Part shown: positions 1 to 7,917 of the stretch, one piece after another
Layout: each line of letters starts with the position of its first letter
Position numbering within the stretch: the first letter of the stretch is position 1
Assembly: GCA_965371225.1 (NCBI GenBank)
Contig: CBDUXP010000014.1
Location: 1-64,000 of the forward strand
Direction of reading: 5' to 3'
Source of the DNA: CBDUXP01 sp965371225 [NCBI: uncultured bacterium]
GTDB taxonomy: Bacteria; Abyssobacteria; SURF-5; CBDUXP01
Length of the DNA: 64,000 bases
The notes under the pieces: generated by a model
The model's database searches: none
The model's input: only the letters and a program-made list of their open reading frames with translations
Told to the model about the DNA's origin: nothing
Program-made: the position numbers and the translations under genes

Positions 1-1
1 C

Positions 2-106
2 CCCGTCGCCCGCGAGCGCGAACTGCGCGCGGCGCAGCGGCTATTCACCGACATGGGCGCGCCCATCCGCGCGCAGCACGTGGCGGAGTTGTTGGAGAAG
101 AGTTAA
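2..106 (+). CDS. C-terminal end of an unidentified protein (partial)
   Basis: An open frame enters from the left edge and ends at TAA 104-106, giving about 34 residues that close with VAELLEKS. The helical, Arg/Ala-rich tail with a central MGAP turn resembles the last TPR-like helix pair of large TPR-containing regulators or cyclases, but this is only a resemblance. Too little remains to name a family. The stop codon runs straight into a dispersed repeat. Confidence 0.45.
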   Translation, partial: PVARERELRAAQRLFTDMGAPIRAQHVAELLEKS

Positions 107-178
107 CCGCCAAGTCGCCAAGGAAGCCAGAGAACTAGAAGAGCAAACCACCAAGACACGGAAGGACACCAAGAACCC
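104..178. repeat. Dispersed CCAAGACACC-type intergenic repeat, copy 1
   Basis: Starting at the stop codon of the preceding gene, the sequence has two runs built from the core (A)CCGCCAAG/ACCACCAAGACAC, at 105-125 and 146-176. Bases 146-162 are identical over 17 positions to 34649-34665 in the third copy. Unlike the other two copies, no inverted right half is seen, so this copy looks truncated. Function unknown. Similar CCAAGA-rich repeats are widespread in environmental high-GC genomes and give rise to spurious gene calls. Confidence 0.7.
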
Positions 179-214
179 ATTCATGTAGGGGCGGACTCTT
201 GGTCGTGGGGCGGT

Positions 215-508
215 GCCCAAAAGGCGGCCGCGCCTGCCACACGCAGCAGGCGCGGCTCGAATCGGGCGCGGGCTGGAGAGAGGGAGAGAAACGGCCCGCG
301 CCACATACGCGGTGCCACCCGCGCGAGGTGCGTTCGACAGGCGCCGGGGAGCCGGTTCACGCTGCCGAGCACACAAACGTCGGGCACCCGGGGCAACACC
401 ACGTTGCTCTCAGGGGAGGGCGGCGGCGGTCCGCACACCGGGACAAGCGACCGCGCGTCCGAAACCGCCCGGGGCTTGGTCCGCCGTCCGACGACCCACC
501 TACTAGTA
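215..508 (-). ncRNA. Possible structured non-coding RNA (uncertain)
   Basis: The 560-base gap between the first gene and the small reverse-strand gene has no convincing coding frame. On the minus strand it has a promoter-like pair near 505-538, a G+C-rich stretch with many self-complementary segments, and a hairpin followed by four T at 219-255. Among the segments, 5-base arms flank a loop around 395-412. Another hairpin, CCGCG/CGCGG, lies near 295-312. This would make a transcript of about 290 bases. It contains TGGCACCGCG, the T-box core, but no gene follows downstream. It does not show the conserved motifs of RNase P, tmRNA, SRP or 6S RNA. Confidence 0.25.
219..255 (-). terminator. Candidate intrinsic terminator, reverse strand
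   Basis: A perfect 10-base-pair stem (246-255 with 228-237, loop of 8) is followed on the minus strand by five bases and then TTTT (219-222). The gap between stem and T-run is longer than ideal. The whole could close the putative RNA that starts near 505. Confidence 0.35.
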
Positions 509-538
509 TAAGCATATCTCTTTATCCGCTTTTGTCAA
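505..538 (-). promoter_or_regulatory. Sigma70-like promoter, reverse strand
   Basis: On the minus strand TTGACA (533-538) is followed after 16 bases by TATGCT (511-516). A second box, TATACT, lies at 505-510. This is an AT-rich patch inside very GC-rich DNA. It points away from the small gene at 669-928 and into the gene-free stretch, which supports a non-coding transcript. Confidence 0.4.
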
Positions 539-668
539 GCGCTTTGTTTACCCCCAGGAAGAGCGGGTGGGTGGGGTATGGGCCGCGCGCGCGCCGGCCC
601 CGCGGGCGGATTCACCTGCCGGGGCGGGGGCCTTCACGGCAGATCGGCCCTCGGCCGGGCACGGCCCG

Positions 669-928
669 TCAACTTGCCGTCGAGCCAGGCTCGCCGAAGG
701 TGGCGAGCATTTGCTGGCACATCCCCATCATTTCGTGGCACATCTCCATGGGGTTGTCCGCGCGCCCACCATCTGGATGATGCCCGCCAGGTGTTCCTGC
801 ATCCCGTTAGGCGGGCAGCCGGCGTCCGGCCCGCCGGTCGCGGGTCCCTCCGCCAGGGCAGCGCGGACGGCCGCCTGGTCGGCGGGGGGGAGTGCGGCGA
901 AGGCGTTGAGTAGTTCCTCTCGTGTCAT
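669..928 (-). CDS. Small Met/Cys-rich protein, interrupted by an apparent frameshift
   Basis: An ATG at 928 has a good ribosome site (GAGGAG, 8 bases upstream) and opens a protein beginning MTREELLNAF. This frame stops at 728 with a tail (ARTTPWRCATK) unlike the start. In the -1 frame from about position 765 the sequence continues as a regular Met- and Cys-rich helix, NPMEMCHEMMGMCQQML, to a stop at 669-671. That continuation reads like the natural C-terminus, so I join the two. The intact protein would be about 86 residues. Either one extra base in the assembly or a real mutation explains the break. Function unknown; Met/Cys clusters could bind metal, but that is speculation. Confidence 0.5.
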
Positions 929-1101
929 GGGTCCGCTCCTCGGTACACGACTGGTGGTTTCACTCTTCTAGAAAGTTAAGCACAGATCGCGCAAAAGGCC
1001 AGCGTTTTCTGTGCGCTTGATTGCGGACGTCGCGGACCCAGTTTGGCGTTCGCCCCCGTGGCTGCGTACTCTAGAGTTGCCGTCGAGTCCGGCGGACTTC
1101 C

Positions 1102-2835
1102 ATGCAGCTCGTACTCATCGATTGGGCGATCATCGTCGCGTACCTGGTGGTGGCGTTGGCTATCGGCGTCGCACTGGCCCGCCGGGGCAGCCGGGACGCG
1201 GAGGCGTTCTTCCTGTCGGGCCGCGCCCTGCCCTGGTGGTTGGCGGGCACCTCCATGGTGGCGACCACGTTTGCGGCGGACACCCCGCTGGCGATCACGG
1301 GCATCGTGCGCACGCAGGGCATCAGCGGCAACTGGTTCTGGTGGAGCCTGGTGATGTCCGCCATGGTGTGGACGTTCTTCTACGCGCGCCTGTGGCGGCG
1401 GGCGCGGCTGGTGACGGACGCGGAGTTCATCGCCCTGCGCTACAGCGGCCGGCCGGCCCGGGTCCTACGCCTGTTCAAGGCGTGCTACGCCGCCATCCTC
1501 ATCAACGGCATCGTCATGGGCTGGGTCATCCGCGGCATGGCCAAGTTCTGCGATGTGGCCCTGGGGTGGCCCGACCAGGTGGCCGTGCCCGTGTTGGTGG
1601 GGCTCGCGCTGTTCTACTCCATGCTCGCGGGATTGTGGGGCGTCGTCGTTACAGACGTGTTGCAGTTCGGGATCGCGATGTTGGGATCCATCTTTCTCGC
1701 CGTGCTGGCGGTGAACCACTTCGGCGGGCTCGCCGAGATGCGGGCCGCGGTGGCGCAGGTGGAAACTGCCCCGGCCGGGGTCATGAACGTGATGCCGACG
1801 TTCGCCGAGGCAGGGCGGTTGGCCATGATGACCTTCGGCGTGTACCTGAGCATGCAGTGGTGGGCCGGGCGGAACGCGGACGGGGGCGAGTACATCGGCC
1901 AGCGCATGATGGCGTGTCGTACGGAACGGGACGCGCGCCTGGCCACGCTCTGGTACGCGGTGGCGCACTACGTGCTGCGGCCGTGGCCGTGGATCCTGGT
2001 GGCGCTGGCGTCCCTAGCGGTGTTCCCGACGCTCGAGGATCCCGAGCTGGGCTACCCGAAGATGATGATGGAATTCCTGCCGGACGGCTGGCGGGGGCTG
2101 ATGGTGGCGGCGCTGCTGGCGGCCTTCATGAGCACGGTGGACACGCACCTGAACTGGGGGGCGAGCTACGTGGTGAACGATCTGGTGAAAGGGCTGATGG
2201 GGGTGGAGCTCTCGCCGCGGGGGGAGACCTGGCTCGCGCGCGGGGCGTTGCTGCTCATGGCGTGTGTGGCCGGGGTCGCGGCGTTCAGCATCAACTCCAT
2301 CGAGTGGGCCTGGAAGTTCCTTGTGGCGCTGGGGGCCGGCGCGGGGATGGTGACCCTGCTTCGGTGGTACTGGTGGCGGATCAATGCCTGGTCGGAACTG
2401 ACCGCCATGGCCACCTCCCTGCTCATCGCGGTGTACCTCTTCAACGTGGAGCCCTGGAGCGATCCCGCCTATGAAGGGGTGCGCGTCATGCTCGTGGTGG
2501 TGGGGTCACTGGCCGTGTGGCTCCCGGCGACGCTGCTGACCCGTCCCGTCCCGCAGGCGCACCTGGAGGCCTTCTACGCGCGGGTCCGACCGCAGGGGCC
2601 CGGGTGGACGCGGGTGAGTGGGGGGGCAGGGGTTCCGGGCCTGGGCCGTGCCCGCCTGGGCTGGGTGGGGGGCGTGGTCATGATCTACGGGGGCCTGTTC
2701 GGGCTGGGGGCCTGGCTCCTGGGAGGCTCGGCCGCCTCCCTAGGTATTGCTATAATTGCTACTATTTCAGGTGGAGTAGCCGTCTTACACGTCCTAAAAA
2801 ATGATAATAATGATGATATAGAGTCCGCCCAGTAG
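1102..2835 (+). CDS. Sodium:solute symporter family protein
   Basis: A 577-residue polytopic inner-membrane transporter of the SSS (SLC5-like) family, which couples inward sodium flow to uptake of a sugar, amino acid or organic acid. The N-terminus carries the family start: a first helix, then the AEAFFLSGRALPWWLAG block and the TTFAADTPLAITG loop. About 13-14 hydrophobic helices follow, with a long C-terminal extension. The substrate cannot be inferred. No neighbouring catabolic gene helps. ATG 1102 has no clear Shine-Dalgarno. The last 30 or so codons (from about 2740) switch abruptly to AT-rich usage, unlike the rest of the gene, and end with an Asn/Asp-rich tail. Confidence 0.88.
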   Translation: MQLVLIDWAIIVAYLVVALAIGVALARRGSRDAEAFFLSGRALPWWLAGTSMVATTFAADTPLAITGIVRTQGISGNWFWWSLVMSAMVWTFFYARLWRRARLVTDAEFIALRYSGRPARVLRLFKACYAAILINGIVMGWVIRGMAKFCDVALGWPDQVAVPVLVGLALFYSMLAGLWGVVVTDVLQFGIAMLGSIFLAVLAVNHFGGLAEMRAAVAQVETAPAGVMNVMPTFAEAGRLAMMTFGVYLSMQWWAGRNADGGEYIGQRMMACRTERDARLATLWYAVAHYVLRPWPWILVALASLAVFPTLEDPELGYPKMMMEFLPDGWRGLMVAALLAAFMSTVDTHLNWGASYVVNDLVKGLMGVELSPRGETWLARGALLLMACVAGVAAFSINSIEWAWKFLVALGAGAGMVTLLRWYWWRINAWSELTAMATSLLIAVYLFNVEPWSDPAYEGVRVMLVVVGSLAVWLPATLLTRPVPQAHLEAFYARVRPQGPGWTRVSGGAGVPGLGRARLGWVGGVVMIYGGLFGLGAWLLGGSAASLGIAIIATISGGVAVLHVLKNDNNDDIESAQ

Positions 2836-2967
2836 GACTGTGTCTCAGATTCTCAGCAGTATTCAATTACGTAATATACTGATACAACCTTATTTATGAA
2901 GATTGTAATCGCCTGACTCCTTCTGCGCACGGCGTACGCAACAACTAGCAGTTTCATTCTTTATTGC

Positions 2968-2996
2968 TTGCATTAAATTTTAGACGGTGGTACTAT
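2968..2996 (+). promoter_or_regulatory. Promoter of the zinc-ribbon gene
   Basis: TTGCAT (2968-2973), a 17-base spacer and TACTAT (2991-2996) lie in an AT-rich intergenic stretch. Transcription would start near 3003, leaving about a 50-base leader that contains the AAGGAG ribosome site of the gene at 3054. Confidence 0.55.
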
Positions 2997-3053
2997 CATT
3001 GATGATATTGCTGTTACATACAAATTCGCCCATAACCAGAAGGAGCCAGCGCC

Positions 3054-3545
3054 ATGCCATACGCCGAGATCAAGTGCCCGCATTGTAGCGCTGCTGGTCG
3101 TGTAGATAACGACGCCAATTCACCATTCATGATGGGCCGCTGCCCCGTATGCGGCGGCTACGTGGTGTACTTCTGTGGCGCTTCCCTCGGGCTCGAGGAC
3201 GGCGTCATCGGGACACACTCACTGGAAACCATCCGGAATCATATTCTGGCGCGTATCGACGAGTTTCTCGAAGCCCGGCTCACGGAATTCCTCGAGGAGT
3301 ACGCCGAGGAATTCGAGATTGACCACGAGCGGCTGCACCTGCTCGAGGCCGACGAGGAGGCCGAGATCCAGCTGGAGGGGGAGATCGTCGCCACCCAGGA
3401 GGACCTGGGCGACTCGCACGTGCAGCCCTCCATCCGTCAGCCGGACCTGGGACAAATCACGGATCAGGAACTGCGCGACTTCCTCGAGATCGACATCCAC
3501 CTGATCGACCGGAGCAACCACTTTCAGCGGCATTTCGGCGCCTAG
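3054..3545 (+). CDS. Zinc-ribbon protein with acidic C-terminal region
   Basis: A 163-residue soluble protein. The N-terminal 40 residues form a treble-clef or zinc-ribbon with two CxxC pairs (CPHC near residue 8, CPVC near residue 31). The remaining two thirds is strongly acidic and helical (runs of E, D and L), probably a coiled or amphipathic segment. No catalytic motif is visible. ATG 3054 follows a strong AAGGAG site with 8-base spacing. The gene has its own promoter and terminator, so it is monocistronic. The domain suggests nucleic-acid or protein binding, but a function cannot be named. Confidence 0.8.
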   Translation: MPYAEIKCPHCSAAGRVDNDANSPFMMGRCPVCGGYVVYFCGASLGLEDGVIGTHSLETIRNHILARIDEFLEARLTEFLEEYAEEFEIDHERLHLLEADEEAEIQLEGEIVATQEDLGDSHVQPSIRQPDLGQITDQELRDFLEIDIHLIDRSNHFQRHFGA

Positions 3546-3627
3546 GTTCACCTCCCGCTGGCGATGCTGACGCGGGCCCAGCCCGTCATCGCCCGAGCCT
3601 GATTCCGGTATCGCCGCCTTGGCTCCA

Positions 3628-3663
3628 GCGCCCCCACTCCCATCGTGGGGGCGCAGCTTTTTC
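3628..3663 (+). terminator. Rho-independent terminator
   Basis: A perfect 10-base-pair GC stem (3628-3637 with 3645-3654, loop TCCCATC) is followed by AGCTTTTTCT. It lies about 80 bases after the zinc-ribbon gene. It could also serve the convergent TPR gene poorly, since the T-run is only on this side. Confidence 0.9.
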
Positions 3664-3697
3664 TGGCAAGGCCCCCGGAAGCGCGCCGCTGGTCCGC

Positions 3698-4561
3698 TCA
3701 GCTGGCCGGTGCGGTCGCCGCGTCCTCGCGGCTCACGTCCTGCGCGGGGAGCGGGCGGGGGGCGATGGTGAACACGGTGATCTGATCGTCGCTCCGGCTG
3801 CCGGCCGCGACCTCCGCAATCAGGCTGTAGGGCCCCGGCGCGGCATCGGGCGGCACGAGAATCTCCATGCGCGCGGTGTAGCGTCTCTCCGTGGCTCGGA
3901 CGCTGCGTTGGACGAACCGGTGCGTTTCCACATCCCCGCGGTACAGGCTCACGCGTTCGATCACGCTTGTCCGGTTGCGTTTGCCCCATCCGCGCAGGCC
4001 ATAGCTGAATACCACCATGGCCCGCGTCCCGGGATGGACGACCGCCGGTTTCGCGGTCAGGCGCAGGATGCGCACCGCGCGGTGCGCGATCGCCAGGTCC
4101 ATGGCGCGAACGCGCAGGTCCACGCTCGCCCGGTCATGGGCCATCGGCGCCAGGGCCAAGTACCGCCGGTAGTGGAAGATCGCTTCTTCGATCAGGCCGT
4201 GTCGCTCCGCGGCCAGCGCGAGATTGAACGCGGCCCCCGCATCGTGGCGCGCCTGGCTGAAGGACGTCTGGAACCGGGCGAGGGAGTCCTTGAGCAGCCC
4301 CCACTCGGTCAGCGCCGCTTGCAGGCTCGTGTGGATGAGGCCGTTCGTGGGGTCCAGTATCTGGGCGCGCCGGTACTGGTCGATAGCGCGGGTCACGTCG
4401 TAGGCGGCGTGATAGGCCAACGCCAGATCGTAGGCCGCCCCGGGGTCGTGGGGGTCTGCGGCGACGCGCCGCTCCAGTTCCACCACGGACGCCGGGCCCT
4501 GCGCCCATGCGGCGCGCGGCGCGGCGCACGCCACCGCGAGTGCAAGGAGCAGCCAGCGCAC
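3698..4561 (-). CDS. Exported TPR-repeat protein
   Basis: A 287-residue periplasmic or envelope protein. Residues 1-20 are a signal peptide (MRWLLLALAVACAAP, cleavage near AWA-QG). Residues 25-150 hold about three tetratricopeptide repeats, recognisable by the AAYDLALAYHAAYD and AAFNLALAAERHG patterns. The last 110 residues are beta-rich and resemble an Ig-like fold. TPRs normally scaffold protein contacts; the partner is unknown. It is transcribed divergently from the nfeD protease gene, and the shared promoter region hints at an envelope-related job. Start GTG 4561 was chosen because a TATACT box sits 9 bases upstream, so the mRNA is probably leaderless. Confidence 0.8.
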   Translation of the reverse strand: MRWLLLALAVACAAPRAAWAQGPASVVELERRVAADPHDPGAAYDLALAYHAAYDVTRAIDQYRRAQILDPTNGLIHTSLQAALTEWGLLKDSLARFQTSFSQARHDAGAAFNLALAAERHGLIEEAIFHYRRYLALAPMAHDRASVDLRVRAMDLAIAHRAVRILRLTAKPAVVHPGTRAMVVFSYGLRGWGKRNRTSVIERVSLYRGDVETHRFVQRSVRATERRYTARMEILVPPDAAPGPYSLIAEVAAGSRSDDQITVFTIAPRPLPAQDVSREDAATAPAS

Positions 4562-4570
4562 GATGCGGCG

Positions 4571-4599
4571 AGTATAGGAATTGCACGAAACCCCGTCAA
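4571..4599 (-). promoter_or_regulatory. Promoter of the TPR gene (leaderless type)
   Basis: On the minus strand TTGACG (4594-4599), a 17-base spacer and TATACT (4571-4576) stand 9 bases before GTG 4561. Transcription should therefore begin at or next to the start codon. Confidence 0.7.
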
Positions 4600-4612
4600 C
4601 GCGCGTGTTTCG

Positions 4613-4641
4613 TAGACAGGCCCCGGGCAGGCTCCTATACT
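4613..4641 (+). promoter_or_regulatory. Promoter of the nfeD operon (leaderless type)
   Basis: TAGACA (4613-4618), a 17-base spacer and TATACT (4636-4641) lie 9 bases before ATG 4651. There is no Shine-Dalgarno. It is back to back with the promoter of the divergent TPR gene, the two -35 boxes being 13 bases apart. Confidence 0.7.
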
Positions 4642-4650
4642 GTGCGGCAT

Positions 4651-6270
4651 ATGGATGATCGGCCCAAAAAGGGCTTCCGTCGCGCGCGCGCGCTGCTGGG
4701 TGTGGCGGCGTTGGCGCTGCTCGTGCTGCCGCTTGCCAGCCTGGCCCAAGACCGGTTTGTCTACGTCACCACGCTGGACACGGATATCGTCACCCCCGTG
4801 CTGGCCCAGTGGATCGAAGAGTTGATCAAGCGGGCCGAAGAAGACGGCGCGGAGGCGCTGGTCATCCAGTTGGACACGCCCGGGGGCCTGCTGACGGCGA
4901 CCCACGACATCGTCAAGGACATCATGACAGCCCGGGTGCCCGTGATCGTCTACGTGGGCCCCAGCGGCAGCCGGGCCGCGTCCGCGGGCACGTTCATTAC
5001 CGTGGCGGCCCACGTGGCGGCTATGGCGCCCGGCACCACCATCGGCGCGGCCCATGTGGTGAGCATCGACGGGTCAAGTCCCACCGACAAAAAAGAGGCG
5101 CCCTCGCCGCGGGAATCGCAGGGGGAGGCGGTGCGCGAGCTGATCGAGGCGCTGAAGAATGCGTTCGGCGAGACGGACCAGGACGCGGATGAGGCCGAAG
5201 AGTCCGATGCAGATGCCGAGGACGCAGCGGCGGAAACGGATCCCGACCCCGCGGCCGGCGAGCCAGCGGACGAGGCCACGCCCACCGACGCTGCGGAAGA
5301 TGACGAAGAAGCTGAGCGGAAACAGCAGGACACGGGCACGGCCATGGGGGACAAGATCCTCAACGACACCATCGCCTGGGCGCGCACCATCGCCGAGGAG
5401 CGGGGCCGCAATGCCGAGTGGATGGAGAAGGCGATCGTCGACAGCGCGTCCATCACCGAGGACGAAGCGCTCGACTTAAACGTGATCGATTTCGTCGCGG
5501 AAGACCTCGCTGAACTCTTGGCGCAGGCCGACGGCCGGACGATTCGTCTGCCGGGCCAGCGCACCGTCACGCTCCACACCGCCGATGCGACTGTGCGCGC
5601 CTTGGACATGACCTTCCGCTACCGGTTCCTGAGCGCCCTGGCACACCCCCAGATTCTCATCCTGCTCCTCTCGTTGGGCGGGCTCGGGCTGACCATGGAG
5701 CTGTTCAACCCGAACGGCATTACCGGGGTCATCGGGGCGGTGTGCCTCATCCTGGCGTACTTCGGCCTCCAGACGTTGCCCATCAATGTCGCCGGCATCC
5801 TGCTACTGCTGCTCTCGCTCGTGTTGCTCATTGCCGAATTCAAGATCGTGAGCTACGGCCTGCTCACCCTCGGCGCGCTCGTGTGTTTCACGCTCGGCGG
5901 TCTCATGCTCATCGACAGCCCGGACGAAGTCGTGCGCATGCAACTGTCCGACGTGCTGCCCATCACGCTGGCGGTGGGGGTTGTCGCCGGCTTCCTGGTG
6001 ACGCTCGTGGTCCGCTCCCAACAGCCGCGGCCCATGGCGGGGGCGGAGGGCATGATTGGCGTGGAAGGGGTGGTCGCCGTCGCCCTGGACCCGGACGGCA
6101 AGGTGGACGCGCGGGGCGAGTATTGGAACGCGGTGTGCCGGACGCCCCTGCCGGTGGGCGCGCGCGTGCGCGTGACGGAGATGGACGGCCTGACCGTCCG
6201 CGTGGAACCGCTCGACGGGGCGGAGACTGCCGGCGACGCGCCGGTAACACAAGAAGAGGGAGTCGTGTAA
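4651..6270 (+). CDS. Membrane-bound NfeD-family serine protease
   Basis: A ClpP-class membrane serine protease (539 residues) of the long NfeD type, which in characterised relatives cleaves the hydrophobic tail of a partner stomatin. Signal peptide at 1-32. The protease domain shows LDTPGG near residue 75 and the nucleophile motif ASAG near residue 111. The Lys in MGDKILND after the insert is the likely general base. An unusual Asp/Glu/Ala-rich segment of about 65 residues splits the protease domain. Four or so membrane helices (residues 325-460) precede a C-terminal OB-fold NfeD domain. An open frame extends back to 4507, but ATG 4651 fits the signal peptide and the promoter. The next gene, overlapping by one base, encodes the slipin partner. 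Confidence 0.9.
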   Translation: MDDRPKKGFRRARALLGVAALALLVLPLASLAQDRFVYVTTLDTDIVTPVLAQWIEELIKRAEEDGAEALVIQLDTPGGLLTATHDIVKDIMTARVPVIVYVGPSGSRAASAGTFITVAAHVAAMAPGTTIGAAHVVSIDGSSPTDKKEAPSPRESQGEAVRELIEALKNAFGETDQDADEAEESDADAEDAAAETDPDPAAGEPADEATPTDAAEDDEEAERKQQDTGTAMGDKILNDTIAWARTIAEERGRNAEWMEKAIVDSASITEDEALDLNVIDFVAEDLAELLAQADGRTIRLPGQRTVTLHTADATVRALDMTFRYRFLSALAHPQILILLLSLGGLGLTMELFNPNGITGVIGAVCLILAYFGLQTLPINVAGILLLLLSLVLLIAEFKIVSYGLLTLGALVCFTLGGLMLIDSPDEVVRMQLSDVLPITLAVGVVAGFLVTLVVRSQQPRPMAGAEGMIGVEGVVAVALDPDGKVDARGEYWNAVCRTPLPVGARVRVTEMDGLTVRVEPLDGAETAGDAPVTQEEGVV

Positions 6271-7094
6271 TGCCCGCGCTGATTGTGACCTTGGTGCTGT
6301 TTGGTTATTTTATTTCTTGCATCAAGATTCTGCGCGAGTACGAGCGGGGCGTGATCTTCCGCTTGGGGCGCGTGCTGCCAGCGCCCAAGGGCCCGGGCCT
6401 TTTCTTCGTGTTCTGGCCCATCGACCGCATGGTGCGCGTCAGCTTGCGCACCATTGCCCACGACGTGCCGCCGCAGGACATCATCACGCGGGACAACGTC
6501 TCGGTGAAGGTGAACGCGGTCGCCTACTTCCGCGTGATCGAGCCGATCAAGGCGATCGTCGAAGTGGAACAGTACCTGTATGCGACGAGCCAGATGGCCC
6601 AGACCACGCTCCGGTCGGTCATCGGCCAGGCGGAACTGGACCAGTTGCTCGCCGAGCGCGAGCACATCAATCGGGAACTGCAGGGCATTCTGGACCGCGC
6701 CACGGACTGCTGGGGCATCAAGGTCTCCAGCGTCGAGGTCAAACACGTGGACCTGCCCCAGGAGATGCAGCGGGCCATGGCCAAGCAGGCCGAAGCGGAA
6801 CGGGAGCGCCGGGCGAAGGTGATTGCCGCCGAGGGCGAGTTCCAGGCGTCCGAGCAGTTGGTCAACGCCGCCCGGAAGATGGAGCGCCATCCCATGGCCA
6901 TGCAGATGCGGTACTTGCAGACCCTTCAGGAGATTGCCTCCGAGCAGAATTCCACGACGCTCTTTCCCATCCCCATCGACATCGTCCGGCCGTTCTTCCC
7001 CGAGCTGCTCCGCGCTCGGGACGACGCGGATCCCGAGTCCCCCGGGGCTCCAGCCGCCCCGCCGGCGCCGGCGCCACCGGCCGATGAGTCCTAA
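6270..7094 (+). CDS. Slipin (stomatin/SPFH family) protein
   Basis: A 274-residue SPFH/band-7 membrane protein. A single N-terminal hydrophobic segment (residues 2-20) is followed by the [13 protein letters not shown] signature, the stomatin core with [15 protein letters not shown], and a charged coiled-coil ([18 protein letters not shown]). The Ala/Pro-rich tail is long. It is co-transcribed with nfeD (TAATG overlap), the classic protease-substrate/partner pair for membrane quality control. The hydrophobic stretch LFPIPIDIV near the C-terminus resembles the region cleaved in archaeal partners, but that is inference. Confidence 0.93.
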   Translation: MPALIVTLVLFGYFISCIKILREYERGVIFRLGRVLPAPKGPGLFFVFWPIDRMVRVSLRTIAHDVPPQDIITRDNVSVKVNAVAYFRVIEPIKAIVEVEQYLYATSQMAQTTLRSVIGQAELDQLLAEREHINRELQGILDRATDCWGIKVSSVEVKHVDLPQEMQRAMAKQAEAERERRAKVIAAEGEFQASEQLVNAARKMERHPMAMQMRYLQTLQEIASEQNSTTLFPIPIDIVRPFFPELLRARDDADPESPGAPAAPPAPAPPADES

Positions 7095-7142
7095 CCTCTA
7101 GTCAGAGCAGGCGTTACGCTAGCTGGCGTGACTCGGACCGGC

Positions 7143-7170
7143 TGGACGGCAGGTGGGTTTCTGTTACAAT
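7143..7170 (+). promoter_or_regulatory. Promoter upstream of the gene at 7274
   Basis: TGGACG (7143-7148), a 16-base spacer and TACAAT (7165-7170). The downstream leader of about 95 bases contains the AAAGGAG site used by the TTG start at 7274. Confidence 0.45.
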
Positions 7171-7273
7171 TTCGGGCGGAAGCGACAGGGGGGACGCAGA
7201 GGGCGCTTCCCTCCCGGATACGTACAAGCGCATTACACATGCGGCGTAGTCTGACACGCCAAAGGAGCTGGGG

Positions 7274-7846
7274 TTGCGGCGAATCTCGCTTGAGGCATTC
7301 TGTCGGCTGGTGGGGGACTTGGCCGAGCAGACCATGTACGAGAGCTTCGAGCACGCCGAAGGCCTGACCACCCGGCTGGGGTCCGAGGTGGACCCCGACA
7401 TTCAAGAAAATATCCTGTGGGAGATGCAGCGGTTGCTGCTATTCGCGCTGTTCGACGCCTGTGCCGAGTTCTCCCAGAAGCAGGACATGGATTTTGCCGA
7501 CATCATGCGCACCCTGTGCGAGACCCTGCTGGACCGGTACGCGAACGTGCTGCAGTCCCTCGAAGTGGACGCCGACGAGATCGACACGAACCGGGTGCAG
7601 ACCCAGGCGCGGCTCGCGGAATACGACCAGGCCCTGCGGGCCACCGTCGAAGGCGGGCCGGCCGTGCACTTCAGTCGCGTGGCGGCGAAGGCGTTCTTCG
7701 GGCCGAGCATCAGCAAGCAGCTCTTCGAACAGTTCGGCGAATTCGTCGTCGCCGAACTCGGGGTGTACTCACTCTACGGCCGGCACCTCAAAGAGTTCCG
7801 CCGCAAGTTTACCTCCCTCGCCCTCGCCGCCACGAGCGTCGCGTAA
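7274..7846 (+). CDS. Conserved helical protein of unknown function
   Basis: A 190-residue, mostly helical cytosolic protein with no signal peptide, membrane helix or recognisable catalytic motif. I do not recognise the family. The start is TTG 7274, supported by a strong AAAGGAG seven bases upstream; no ATG fits. The protein is rich in acidic residues in its first half and ends with a basic, aromatic stretch (LYGRHLKEFRRKF). It stands alone between the slipin operon and the convergent glycan locus. Confidence 0.7.
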   Translation: MRRISLEAFCRLVGDLAEQTMYESFEHAEGLTTRLGSEVDPDIQENILWEMQRLLLFALFDACAEFSQKQDMDFADIMRTLCETLLDRYANVLQSLEVDADEIDTNRVQTQARLAEYDQALRATVEGGPAVHFSRVAAKAFFGPSISKQLFEQFGEFVVAELGVYSLYGRHLKEFRRKFTSLALAATSVA

Positions 7847-7917
7847 CCGCCGTCCGCCTCCCGCACAGTCGAAGCCGCACGCCTGACGCGCGCGGGCGCC
7901 CCGCACGCATCTGAAAC

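Noticed and set aside
285-330. T-box riboswitch on the reverse strand (TGGCACCGCG)
   Set aside because: The core matches, but no gene follows within range and a Stem I specifier is not evident; kept only as part of a possible RNA.
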